A DNA stretch of 49,808 bases from CS1-C013 sp964347265 (GTDB lineage: Archaea; Aenigmatarchaeota; Aenigmatarchaeia; Aenigmatarchaeales; Aenigmatarchaeaceae): positions 1 through 49,808 of the forward strand of contig CAYFXV010000004.1 in NCBI GenBank assembly GCA_964347265.1, in the 5' to 3' direction. A program made the position numbers and the translations under genes. Under the pieces are notes generated by a model that was not told the DNA's origin, did not search any database, and saw nothing but the letters and a program-made list of their open reading frames with translations. Below are positions 15,650 to 22,700 of the stretch, in pieces; position 1 is the stretch's first letter, and every line of letters starts with the position of its first letter.

Positions 15650-16072
15650 ATGGGAATGTTTAGTGGAAGAGAACTAAAAAAGAGAAAGAAAAAATACAAG
15701 TGGAAAAAAACGAAATATAAAGTCAGGACACTCCAACTAAAAAAGAAAAAAGATCCATTAGAAGGAGCTCCTCAAGCAAAAGGTATTGTTATTAAGAAAT
15801 ATGGAATAGAACAAAAGCAGCCCCATTCAGGTATAATAAAGGTTGTTAGAGTTCAATTGTTAAAAAACAAAAAAGAAATAACAGTTTTTGTTCCTAAATC
15901 TGGTGGAATAGGTTTTATTAATGAGCATGATGAGGTTGTTGTTGAAGGTGTTGGAGGTTCTCAGGGAGGTCCTGTTGGTTCTCAGCATGGTTTAAGATGG
16001 AAAGTTGTTAAAGTTAATAAAATTCCTTTATCAGAACTCTTAAGAGGAAAGGTTAAAAAAGAGGTTAGATAA
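15650..16072 (+). CDS. rps12: ribosomal protein S12 (uS12) with divergent decoding-centre loops
   Basis: 140 residues. ATG 15650 is chosen over GTG 15641 because the latter is part of the GGTGAT ribosome-binding site. Family identity is clear from DPLEGAPQAKGIV, RVQLLKN, INEHDEVVVEG and WKVVKV. Unusually, the near-universal PNSAxRK loop reads PHSGIIK (58-64), and the second conserved loop, normally ..GDIPGVR.., reads VGSQHGLRW (109-117). Both loops line the mRNA-tRNA decoding site. The reading frame is intact, so this is divergence rather than decay; a second S12 copy elsewhere cannot be excluded. Overlaps S7 by TAATG. Confidence 0.93.
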   Translation: MGMFSGRELKKRKKKYKWKKTKYKVRTLQLKKKKDPLEGAPQAKGIVIKKYGIEQKQPHSGIIKVVRVQLLKNKKEITVFVPKSGGIGFINEHDEVVVEGVGGSQGGPVGSQHGLRWKVVKVNKIPLSELLRGKVKKEVR

Positions 16073-16671
16073 TGTCTTTAAAAATTTTTGATAAATGGGA
16101 AGTAGAAAATATCGATGTTAATGATAATGGTCTAAAAAATTATATAAATTTAAAACCTCTTATAGTCCCTAAAACATTTGGGAGATTTGCAGCAAAGCAA
16201 TTTCATAAAAGTCAAATGAATATAGTAGAAAGACTTGCAAATCATCTTTTTGTTACAGGTCATAGAGGTAAAAAACATCTTATTACAAGTGGGAGAAATG
16301 TTGGAAAAACCTTTAAAGTTTGGAAAATAATTAAAGACACATTTGATATTCTTGAAAAAAATGCAAATAAAAACCCTATAGAAGTTTTTGTTAGAGCTGT
16401 GGAGAATGCTGCTTTGAGAGAAGAGATAACTTCTTTCCAAGTTGGTGGTATAATTGTTAGAAAAGCTGTTATAACTTCACCACAAAGAAGAGTTGATATT
16501 GCTTTAAGATTAATAACACAAGGGGCATATCAAAAGGCTTTTGCTAATCCTAAAAAAATGGCCGAATGCTTAGCTGATGAAATATTTGCTGCTTATAATA
16601 GTGATTCTTCAAAATCTTATGCTGTAAAAGAAAAAGAGAGAAAGGAAAGAGAAGCTGGTGGAGCAAGATAG
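16072..16671 (+). CDS. rps7: ribosomal protein S7 (uS7)
   Basis: 199 residues, normal for archaea. Head-domain 16S rRNA-binding protein at the E/P site. Landmarks: NIVERLANHLF, GKKHLITSGRN, ENAALREEITSFQVGGIIVRKAV and SPQRRVDIALRLI; the tail is highly charged (KEKERKEREAGGAR). Starts in the TAATG overlap with S12, so translation is coupled. EF-2 follows under its own promoter. Confidence 0.97.
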   Translation: MSLKIFDKWEVENIDVNDNGLKNYINLKPLIVPKTFGRFAAKQFHKSQMNIVERLANHLFVTGHRGKKHLITSGRNVGKTFKVWKIIKDTFDILEKNANKNPIEVFVRAVENAALREEITSFQVGGIIVRKAVITSPQRRVDIALRLITQGAYQKAFANPKKMAECLADEIFAAYNSDSSKSYAVKEKERKEREAGGAR

Positions 16672-16716
16672 TTAGGTTATTTTCATATAAGTTAGTTTTT
16701 CTAAAATTCCAAAACA

Positions 16717-16725
16717 TTTAAATAT
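16717..16725 (+). promoter_or_regulatory. TATA box for EF-2
   Basis: TTTAAATAT 33-41 bases before ATG 16758. Confidence 0.55.
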
Positions 16726-16757
16726 GAATACCTCTTATTATTTCAAGTTGTGGTATT

Positions 16758-18947
16758 ATGGCAAAGGAAGAATATAGTGAAAAAGTACAAGAATTGATGA
16801 ATAATCCAAAGAATATCAGAAATATTGGTATTGTTTCTCATATTCATCATGGTAAAACTACTCTAACCGATAACTTAGCTGCTGCAGCAGGATTGATGGC
16901 TAGAGATTTAGTTGGAGAAAGAATGTTAACATGGATTGATGATCAAGAAAGAGAAAGATTAATGACAATTTATGGTGCAACAGTTACAATGTCTCATGAT
17001 TATGGGGGTGAAAGATACTTAATAAATCTTTTAGACACACCAGGACATGTTGATTTTGGTGCTGATGTTACTCAAGCTATGAGAGCTGTAGACGGAGCTG
17101 TAGTTCTTTGCTGTGCAGTTGAGGGTGTAATGCCACAAACAGAAACTGTTTTAAGACAAGCAATAGCAGAAAGAGTTAAACCTGTTTTATTTATTAATAA
17201 AGTTGACAGAGCAATAAGAGAACTAAAATTAACATCTGAACAATTGCAAAAAAGACTAGCAAAAATTGTTGTTGATGTTAATAAGTTTATTCAAAGACAT
17301 GTTGAAAAACAATATGCTAAAGATTGGGTAGTAAAAGTTGAAGATGGTTCTGTTGCATTTGGTTCAGCTTTGAAAAAATGGGCAATTTCTGTTCCTTTCA
17401 TGGAAAGGACAGGAGTAACATTTAAAGATATAATTGATTTATGCTCTCAAGAAAAAAATGAGGAATTAGCAGACAAAGCTCCAATGCATATTGTTGTTTT
17501 AGATATGGTTATTAAACACTTGCCAAATCCTCTAGAGGCTCAAGCTTACAGAATAGAAAGAATTTGGGAGGGTGATGTTAACTCAGAAATCGGTAAACAA
17601 TTAGTTAACTGCGATCCAAATGGAAAATTAGCTGCAGTTATAACTAAAATTACTTCTGATCCGCATGCTGGCATGATATCAACTTCAAGAATTTTTTCTG
17701 GTAAATTAACTAAAGGACAGAATATACATTTTGTTGATACTGGAAGAACTGCAAAAACTCAACAAGTTACAACATTTATTGCTTTAAGAAGGATACCAGT
17801 TGAGTATGCGCTTGCAGGAAATGTTGTTGGTATAGTTGGTTTATCAGAAGCTGCTGTTGGTCAAACAATAACTGAACCAGATTTTTCATTAGAAACTTTT
17901 AAAGCTATAAAACATATTTTTGAGCCAGTTGTTACAAAATCAATTGAACCTAAACATCCACAAGATTTACCCAAATTAATAGAAATCCTTAAAACATTAA
18001 GTAGAGAAGATACTACATTAAAAGTTAAAATAAATCCAGAAACTGGAGAAACTTTAGTTTCGGGTTTAGGTGAACTACATTTAGATGCAAAAGTTGAAAG
18101 GAAAATTAAAGAAAAAGGAATAGAAATTATAGCTTCGCCACCCATTGTTGTTTATAGGGAAAGTATTTTTTCCAATTCTCCTGTTATAGAAGGAAAATCT
18201 CCAAACAAACATAATAAATTTTATATTTCTGTTGAACCTCTTCCAAAAGAGATTTACAAAGTAATGACAGAAGGAGAAATAAGAGATGGAGAAATAAAAG
18301 GAAAGAATCTGGAATTAAGAAAGAGATTACAGGAATTAGGAATGAGTAAATCAGATGCAAAAGATTTAATTTTAATTCATAATCACTGTATGTTTTTAGA
18401 CTGTACAAAAGGTATTCAATATTTAAATGAAGCTATGGAAAATATAAAGGCTGCATTTATAAAAGTTATGGATGGAGGCCCTTTAGCACAAGAACCTTGT
18501 GCAGCTGTTATTGTTAGGTTGCATGATGCTGAATTGCATGAAGATGCTGTTCACAGAGGACCAGCACAGATTATGCCATCCATTCGTCGTCCAATTAATC
18601 AAGGCATGTTAAAAGCAGGTACTAGTTTTCTAGAACCCAGACAAATAATCAGGATAGATACTCCACAGGATTATATAGGAAATGTGACTGCTGAAGTTGG
18701 GAACAGGAGAGGAGAAATTCTAAATGTTGAACAAGAAGAATACACAGCAATTGTTACAGCCAAAGTTCCTGTTGCTGAAATGTTTGGTTTTGAAGGTGCT
18801 TTGAAGTCTGCTACAGGCGGTAAAGGCTTTCAATCTTTAATGGATGTTATGTTCGAGAAAATACCAAATGACCTAAGAGACCAGGTTGCTTTAAAAATTA
18901 GAGAAAGAAAAGGAATGCCTAAAGAAATTCCTAAATCTGAAATCTAA
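16758..18947 (+). CDS. fusA: translation elongation factor aEF-2
   Basis: 729 residues, full length. GTPase that moves tRNA-mRNA through the ribosome. G1 is SHIHHGKT (27-34), G3 DTPGHVDF, G4 NKVD. Domain IV has HEDAVHRGPAQIMP, with the His normally converted to diphthamide. Two departures from the usual sequence: the conserved Asp of HIDHGK is His (H30), and the switch I stretch ERGITI reads ERLMTI (66-71). The rest of the protein is regular, so it should be functional. Same D-to-H change as in the spliceosomal EF-2 relative Snu114 (from memory). Own promoter; EF-1alpha follows. Confidence 0.98.
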   Translation: MAKEEYSEKVQELMNNPKNIRNIGIVSHIHHGKTTLTDNLAAAAGLMARDLVGERMLTWIDDQERERLMTIYGATVTMSHDYGGERYLINLLDTPGHVDFGADVTQAMRAVDGAVVLCCAVEGVMPQTETVLRQAIAERVKPVLFINKVDRAIRELKLTSEQLQKRLAKIVVDVNKFIQRHVEKQYAKDWVVKVEDGSVAFGSALKKWAISVPFMERTGVTFKDIIDLCSQEKNEELADKAPMHIVVLDMVIKHLPNPLEAQAYRIERIWEGDVNSEIGKQLVNCDPNGKLAAVITKITSDPHAGMISTSRIFSGKLTKGQNIHFVDTGRTAKTQQVTTFIALRRIPVEYALAGNVVGIVGLSEAAVGQTITEPDFSLETFKAIKHIFEPVVTKSIEPKHPQDLPKLIEILKTLSREDTTLKVKINPETGETLVSGLGELHLDAKVERKIKEKGIEIIASPPIVVYRESIFSNSPVIEGKSPNKHNKFYISVEPLPKEIYKVMTEGEIRDGEIKGKNLELRKRLQELGMSKSDAKDLILIHNHCMFLDCTKGIQYLNEAMENIKAAFIKVMDGGPLAQEPCAAVIVRLHDAELHEDAVHRGPAQIMPSIRRPINQGMLKAGTSFLEPRQIIRIDTPQDYIGNVTAEVGNRRGEILNVEQEEYTAIVTAKVPVAEMFGFEGALKSATGGKGFQSLMDVMFEKIPNDLRDQVALKIRERKGMPKEIPKSEI

Positions 18948-18957
18948 ATCATAAACC

Positions 18958-18966
18958 TTTAAATAA
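18958..18966 (+). promoter_or_regulatory. TATA box for EF-1alpha
   Basis: TTTAAATAA 32-40 bases before ATG 18998; AGGTGAT at 18988-18994 is a strong ribosome-binding site. Confidence 0.6.
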
Positions 18967-18997
18967 TTATATTTTTAATAAGCTAAAAGGTGATTTT

Positions 18998-20287
18998 ATG
19001 GCAGAAAAACCACACTTGAACTTAGTGACTATTGGTCACGTAGATCATGGAAAATCTACTTTAATTGGTAGAATGCTATATGATACTGGTAATTTAAGAG
19101 AAGAAGATTTAAGAAAACTAAAAGAATTAGCAAAAGAATTAAAAAAAGAAACCTTTGAGTTTGCTTTTGTAATGGATAAATTAAAAGAAGAAAGAGAAAG
19201 AGGAGTTACAATAGATGTAATGCACAAGAGATTTGATACAGCAAAATATTATTTCACAGTTATTGACGCACCAGGTCACAGAGACTTTGTTAAAAACATG
19301 ATAACAGGTGCTTCTCAAGCAGATGCTGCCTTGTTAGTTGTTTCAGCAAAGCAAGGAGAATTTGAGGCAGGTGTTGGAGCAACTGGGCAAACAAGAGAGC
19401 ACGTGTTCTTAATAAAGGTTTTAGGTGTAAAACAAATCGTAGTTGCAGTAAACAAAATGGATACTGTTGATTACAACCAAGAAAGATACAATAAAGTTAA
19501 AGAGGAAACAGAAAAACTTTTGAGAACTGTTGGTTATGATACAAGCAAAATGTTATTTGTTCCAACTTCAGCTTGGGAAGGATATAATGTTGCAAAAAAA
19601 CCAGAAAAAGCAACATGGTATAAGGGACCAACATTATATGAAGCGCTTGATACATTTATTGTACCAGAAAAACCAGTTGAAAAACCTTTAAGACTTCCAA
19701 TTCAAGATGTTTATACAATAACTGGAATTGGAACAGTTCCTGTTGGAAGAGTAGAAACAGGTGTTTTGAAAACAGGAGACAATTTAATATTTATGCCAGG
19801 TGGTGTAAAAGGCGAGGTAAAATCAATAGAGATGCACCATGAACAAATTCCAGAAGCAAAGCCAGGAGACAATGTTGGCTTCAGTGTTAGAGGTATAAGC
19901 AAGGCTGATGTAAAAAGAGGAGATGTTGCAGGTTTAGAATCAAATCCTCCAACAGTTGCAAAAGAATTTACAGCACAAATAATTGTATTACATCATCCAA
20001 ATGTTGTAACAAAGGGTTACACTCCAGTATTTCATTGTCACACAGCACAAGTAGCATGTAAAATAACAGAAATACCAAAGAAAATTGATCCAAAAACAGG
20101 AGCAGTAATTAAAGAAAATCCAGATTTTATAAAGACAGGAGATGCGGCAATTATAAAATGTGTCCCAAGTAAACCAATGGTTATTGAAAATTCAAAAGAT
20201 TTTCCAGAGTTGGCAAGATTCGCAATTAGAGATATGGGTCAAACGGTTGCTGCAGGAGTTTGCTTAGAAGTTACTCCTGCCAAATAA
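18998..20287 (+). CDS. tuf: translation elongation factor aEF-1alpha
   Basis: 429 residues, the usual archaeal length. Delivers aminoacyl-tRNA to the ribosome. G1 is GHVDHGKST, switch I ERERGVTID, G3 DAPGHRDF, G4 NKMD, then two beta-barrel domains (GVETGVLKTGD-like and HHPNVV..GYTPVFHCHTAQ). All catalytic motifs are canonical, unlike in the preceding EF-2. Many near-optimal codons and its own promoter and terminator suggest high expression. Confidence 0.99.
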   Translation: MAEKPHLNLVTIGHVDHGKSTLIGRMLYDTGNLREEDLRKLKELAKELKKETFEFAFVMDKLKEERERGVTIDVMHKRFDTAKYYFTVIDAPGHRDFVKNMITGASQADAALLVVSAKQGEFEAGVGATGQTREHVFLIKVLGVKQIVVAVNKMDTVDYNQERYNKVKEETEKLLRTVGYDTSKMLFVPTSAWEGYNVAKKPEKATWYKGPTLYEALDTFIVPEKPVEKPLRLPIQDVYTITGIGTVPVGRVETGVLKTGDNLIFMPGGVKGEVKSIEMHHEQIPEAKPGDNVGFSVRGISKADVKRGDVAGLESNPPTVAKEFTAQIIVLHHPNVVTKGYTPVFHCHTAQVACKITEIPKKIDPKTGAVIKENPDFIKTGDAAIIKCVPSKPMVIENSKDFPELARFAIRDMGQTVAAGVCLEVTPAK

Positions 20288-20328
20288 TTTTTTCTTTCTT
20301 AACTTCTTCTTTATTTTTTTCTTTTTAG
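20288..20328 (+). terminator. T-rich terminator after EF-1alpha
   Basis: Several T5-T7 runs within 41 bases after the stop, including ATTTTTTTC; a strong archaeal-type terminator. Confidence 0.6.
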
Positions 20329-20364
20329 TAAATTATTTAAAAACATACTTGAAACACCAAGTAA

Positions 20365-20372
20365 TATATAAA
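20365..20372 (+). promoter_or_regulatory. TATA box for the small membrane-protein pair
   Basis: TATATAAA 25-32 bases before ATG 20397; leaderless start expected. Confidence 0.55.
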
Positions 20373-20396
20373 TTGAAAATTCTAAATTCTAAGTGT

Positions 20397-20489
20397 ATGA
20401 ATTGGAAAGAATTTTGGATTGGATTTATAGTTGGATTTATAATTTGTCTAGGATTTGGTATATTTATTCTAGCATATTATAGTGGGTGA
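20397..20489 (+). CDS. 30-residue single-helix membrane microprotein
   Basis: MNWKEFWIGFIVGF begins a peptide that is one membrane helix (about 7-27) ending in YYSG. A well-placed TATA box, an ATG at the leaderless distance and a tight junction with the next gene (ribosome-binding site inside its stop region) support expression. Its core (EFWIGFIVGF) resembles the head of the next protein (DFIKGFVIGLAF), so the two may be related or interact in the membrane. Function unknown. Confidence 0.6.
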   Translation: MNWKEFWIGFIVGFIICLGFGIFILAYYSG

Positions 20490-20495
20490 TGAAAA

Positions 20496-20846
20496 GTGAA
20501 AGATTTTATCAAAGGTTTTGTAATAGGTTTAGCTTTTGCTTGCTTAATAATTTTTTTATTAATTAGATTTTCTTATGAATATCATATGTCTAGGATATTT
20601 GCAAGTATACCTTCAGAAGAAAGGGCAAAAGTTAAATATTGTAGTATATTATTGAGAACTCGAAATGGTTGTAATATCCTCTATAATGTTTCAACTAATT
20701 CTATTTTTATAGAAGATTTTGATGCTAATAGAAATGGAGAATTAGATGATAAAGACACATTATTTGAATTATGTAAAAATTATTATGGTGCAATTAGTGA
20801 TTGTGAATGTAAAAAAGTTTGTGGTTGTGATATTCAGTGTGATTAA
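20496..20846 (+). CDS. single-pass membrane protein with EF-hand-like loop and Cys-rich tail
   Basis: 116 residues, GTG start with GGTGATG at 20485-20491. A membrane helix at about 7-24 is followed by a soluble domain with a 12-residue calcium-loop pattern D76-x-N78-x-N80-G81-E82-L83-D84-x-x-D87, as in EF-hands or dockerins. The C-terminus packs C103, C105, C109, C111 and C115; C49, C59 and C93 lie earlier. Exported, calcium-binding and disulfide-rich is the likely reading. Lies between EF-1alpha and S10, where archaea usually have nothing. Family not recognised. Confidence 0.78.
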   Translation: MKDFIKGFVIGLAFACLIIFLLIRFSYEYHMSRIFASIPSEERAKVKYCSILLRTRNGCNILYNVSTNSIFIEDFDANRNGELDDKDTLFELCKNYYGAISDCECKKVCGCDIQCD

Positions 20847-20866
20847 ATGACTTTTAAACAAGTCAT
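20847..20866 (+). promoter_or_regulatory. hairpin 1 between the EF-hand-like gene and S10
   Basis: Perfect 7-bp inverted repeat atgactt/aagtcat with a 6-base loop, starting directly after the stop codon. No U-tract follows, so it is not a standard terminator. Confidence 0.5.
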
Positions 20867-20890
20867 GAATAGGCTATTTCTAAAAATCCG

Positions 20891-20920
20891 ACTTAAAACA
20901 TATATGCTTATGTTTTAAGT
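20891..20920 (+). promoter_or_regulatory. hairpin 2, 11-bp perfect stem directly upstream of the S10 promoter
   Basis: acttaaaacat/atgttttaagt with an 8-base loop, ending 4 bases before the S10 TATA box. It could be a protein-binding operator, a 3'-end processing signal for the upstream mRNA, or a cruciform element. Confidence 0.55.
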
Positions 20921-20924
20921 AAAT

Positions 20925-20934
20925 TATTTAAATA
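20925..20934 (+). promoter_or_regulatory. TATA box for S10
   Basis: TATTTAAATA 23-32 bases before ATG 20957; leaderless S10 mRNA expected. Confidence 0.55.
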
Positions 20935-20956
20935 CTTTAACAAATACATAGTGAAT

Positions 20957-21277
20957 ATGCAAAAAGCAAGAATAAAACTAATGAGTGCAGATCCCAAGAA
21001 ACTAGATGAGGTTTGTAATGAATTAAAAACAATAACTGATAGATTTGGCGTAGCCATGCGTGGGCCTATACCATTACCAACAAAAAAATTAAAAGTTGTT
21101 ACAATGAAAACTCCTTGTGGAGATGGAACAGGTCATGGAAATGCTACTTGGGATAGATGGGAAATGAGGATTCATAAAAGAGTTATTGATGTTTCTGCTG
21201 ATGAGAGAACATTAAGACAAATAATGAGAATAACTATTCCTGATGGAGTTTCTATAGGTATTCAATTAAGAGATTAA
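20957..21277 (+). CDS. rps10: ribosomal protein S10 (uS10)
   Basis: 106 residues from ATG 20957; the GTG at 20951 is an alternative. MQKARIKLMSADPKKLDEVC, GPIPLPTKK, WDRWEMRIHKR and DADER-type SADERTLRQIMRI identify the family. A Gly/His-rich insert (PCGDGTGHGNATW) lengthens the loop usually reading about SPxGEGxxTW. Placed after EF-1alpha as in most archaea, but separated by two small membrane-protein genes and with its own leaderless-type promoter. Confidence 0.96.
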   Translation: MQKARIKLMSADPKKLDEVCNELKTITDRFGVAMRGPIPLPTKKLKVVTMKTPCGDGTGHGNATWDRWEMRIHKRVIDVSADERTLRQIMRITIPDGVSIGIQLRD

Positions 21278-21342
21278 TTATTTTCTAGATATTTAATGGA
21301 ATTTTTTTAAATATAAAAACTCTTTTAATAAATATTCTTTAT

Positions 21343-21426
21343 GCCGAGATCGCATAACATGGTAGTGCGCTAGCTTGGAGAGCTAGTGGTCGAAAGGCCA
21401 TGGGGGTTCAAATCCCTCTCTCGGCG
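21343..21426 (+). tRNA. tRNA-Ser (anticodon GGA)
   Basis: Type II tRNA: acceptor gccgaga/tctcggc, anticodon stem ctagc/gctag with loop ttggaga (GGA, reads UCC/UCU), long variable arm around ggtcgaaaggcc, T-stem ggggg/ccctc, discriminator G as usual for archaeal serine tRNAs. No intron. Confidence 0.95.
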
Positions 21427-21470
21427 CAATTTATTTATTTTAATTAATAATAATCTATTAGGTGAAAAAG

Positions 21471-21512
21471 ATGTGTGGTTGCGGATCAAAGAAGAAAAAG
21501 AAGAAAAAATAA
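21471..21512 (+). CDS. 13-codon micro-ORF: CGCGS followed by polylysine
   Basis: ATG preceded by AGGTGA (21460-21465), coding MCGCGS then seven lysines and TAA. Its ribosome-binding site is as good as those of neighbouring real genes. Two cysteines two residues apart plus a polybasic tail suggest metal and RNA or membrane contact if it is made. Could also be a leader peptide for the gene at 21543, or chance. Too short for comparison by eye. Confidence 0.4.
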   Translation: MCGCGSKKKKKKK

Positions 21513-21542
21513 CTTTAAATAATTCTTTTTCTCATCTTTCTT

Positions 21543-22007
21543 ATGTTTGAGAAAACAGCAATGGTAATTGTAGCTAATACTTTACCTTCTTTAGAACAAA
21601 TAGGTGGGATAGCATTAGGAATAGCTCTAGGCTTAGATCCAATTTATACATTATTGATATCATTATTAGTTAATTGTCTTTTATTTTTTCCAGTATTTTT
21701 TGGATTAAAATTATTTTACAAAAGTTTTTTATCGAAAATAAGAATTTTTAATAAATATATACAAAGAGTCAGGAGAATAGGCAAACCATATATTGACAAA
21801 TATGGGATTATTGGCCTAACCCTATTTATTTCATTGCCAACACCTTTAACAGGAACATATACAGCTTCTATTTTAAGTTGGTTCCTAGATTTAGATTGGA
21901 AAAGGTCTTTTATTGCTATAGCAATAGGTTCTACTATAGGCGGTATAATTATTTTACTAAGTTCTGTTGGTTTTTTAAACATTTTGAAGCTATTTTTTAA
22001 TATTTGA
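21543..22007 (+). CDS. small multidrug-export-family (COG2426-like) membrane protein
   Basis: 154 residues with helices at about 5-30, 35-60, 88-120 and 128-150. The LPSLEQIGGIALGIALGLDP head and FISLPTPLTGTYTASIL segment are landmarks of the PF06695 'small multidrug export' family. Despite the name, transport activity is not well established for archaeal members. Starts 30 bases after the 13-codon micro-ORF, which may share its transcript. Confidence 0.8.
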   Translation: MFEKTAMVIVANTLPSLEQIGGIALGIALGLDPIYTLLISLLVNCLLFFPVFFGLKLFYKSFLSKIRIFNKYIQRVRRIGKPYIDKYGIIGLTLFISLPTPLTGTYTASILSWFLDLDWKRSFIAIAIGSTIGGIIILLSSVGFLNILKLFFNI

Positions 22008-22097
22008 TACAAAAAATAGAAAAATTTAAATATCTAACTTTCTATAGATTACATAGATTATAACATAGCTTATAAACTATCGGTTTCGAGTGATAAA

Positions 22098-22598
22098 ATG
22101 AGCTTATTAAAAGGAATCAGAAGCACTGTTTCATCCATATATCCCATTTTTAATGGTAAACCCGAGAGTTATTTAGTATGCTCTCTTAGTCTTAGGGGTG
22201 AAACTATAAATGTTCTTGGAAATCACAATCCAAAAACAATTGACCCTGGAAAAAATTATGAAATTTCTGTAGAAAAGACAGATTACGATAGACTAAGAGG
22301 ACTTCTAGGAATGGGAGGACTCACAAGTGTTTTAAGTTCAGAAAGAAAAATTAGAGATTGTAATGGTACAATGTGTTTTAGTGTAAGTGGTTTTGAATAT
22401 CGAGAATTAGCAAAATTTGAAAAATTTTTAAATGAGAAAAACGGTAAAAAAGAGCAAAAATCTGGTCCTCCAACACCAATCTATAAAAATGGAGGATGGA
22501 GACCACCTAAAGAGATGAGAAATGCATGGAATTATGTTGCTAGAAAGAGAAAGAATTTTCCAAGATTTGGAACTGGCAAAAAATTTGAAAACGCTTAA
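22098..22598 (+). CDS. hypothetical protein, 166 residues
   Basis: Not recognised. Soluble, basic, with three cysteines (C28, and the pair in RDCNGTMCF). GTGATAAA precedes the ATG and a TTATAAA box lies about 25 bases upstream. The second half is Lys/Gly/Pro-rich (GKKEQKSGPPTP, WRPPKEMRNAW), suggesting a disordered, possibly RNA-binding tail. It is placed immediately upstream of the L3 promoter. Confidence 0.6.
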   Translation: MSLLKGIRSTVSSIYPIFNGKPESYLVCSLSLRGETINVLGNHNPKTIDPGKNYEISVEKTDYDRLRGLLGMGGLTSVLSSERKIRDCNGTMCFSVSGFEYRELAKFEKFLNEKNGKKEQKSGPPTPIYKNGGWRPPKEMRNAWNYVARKRKNFPRFGTGKKFENA

Positions 22599-22659
22599 AT
22601 ACTTTCTTAAATATATTTAATTCTGGAAAGTTTTCACGAAAAAGCGTGTTCTGAGAAGA

Positions 22660-22667
22660 TTTAAATA
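22660..22667 (+). promoter_or_regulatory. TATA box for the large ribosomal operon (L3 onward)
   Basis: TTTAAATA 34-41 bases before ATG 22701, with GTGATTT at 22692-22698 as ribosome-binding site. No other strong promoter is seen until after L14e, so the 17-kb gene chain may be one transcript with internal starts not visible by eye. Confidence 0.55.
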
Positions 22668-22700
22668 GGTTTAAAATTTCATATTATAAAATGTGATTTA

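Noticed and set aside
20287..20396. Extra gene between EF-1alpha and the 30-residue microprotein
   Set aside because: Only T-rich terminator sequence and the promoter are present; no open frame with a start and ribosome site.
22635..22648. Small hairpin CACG/CGTG upstream of L3
   Set aside because: Only a 4-bp stem; expected often by chance and not linked to a T-run or known site.
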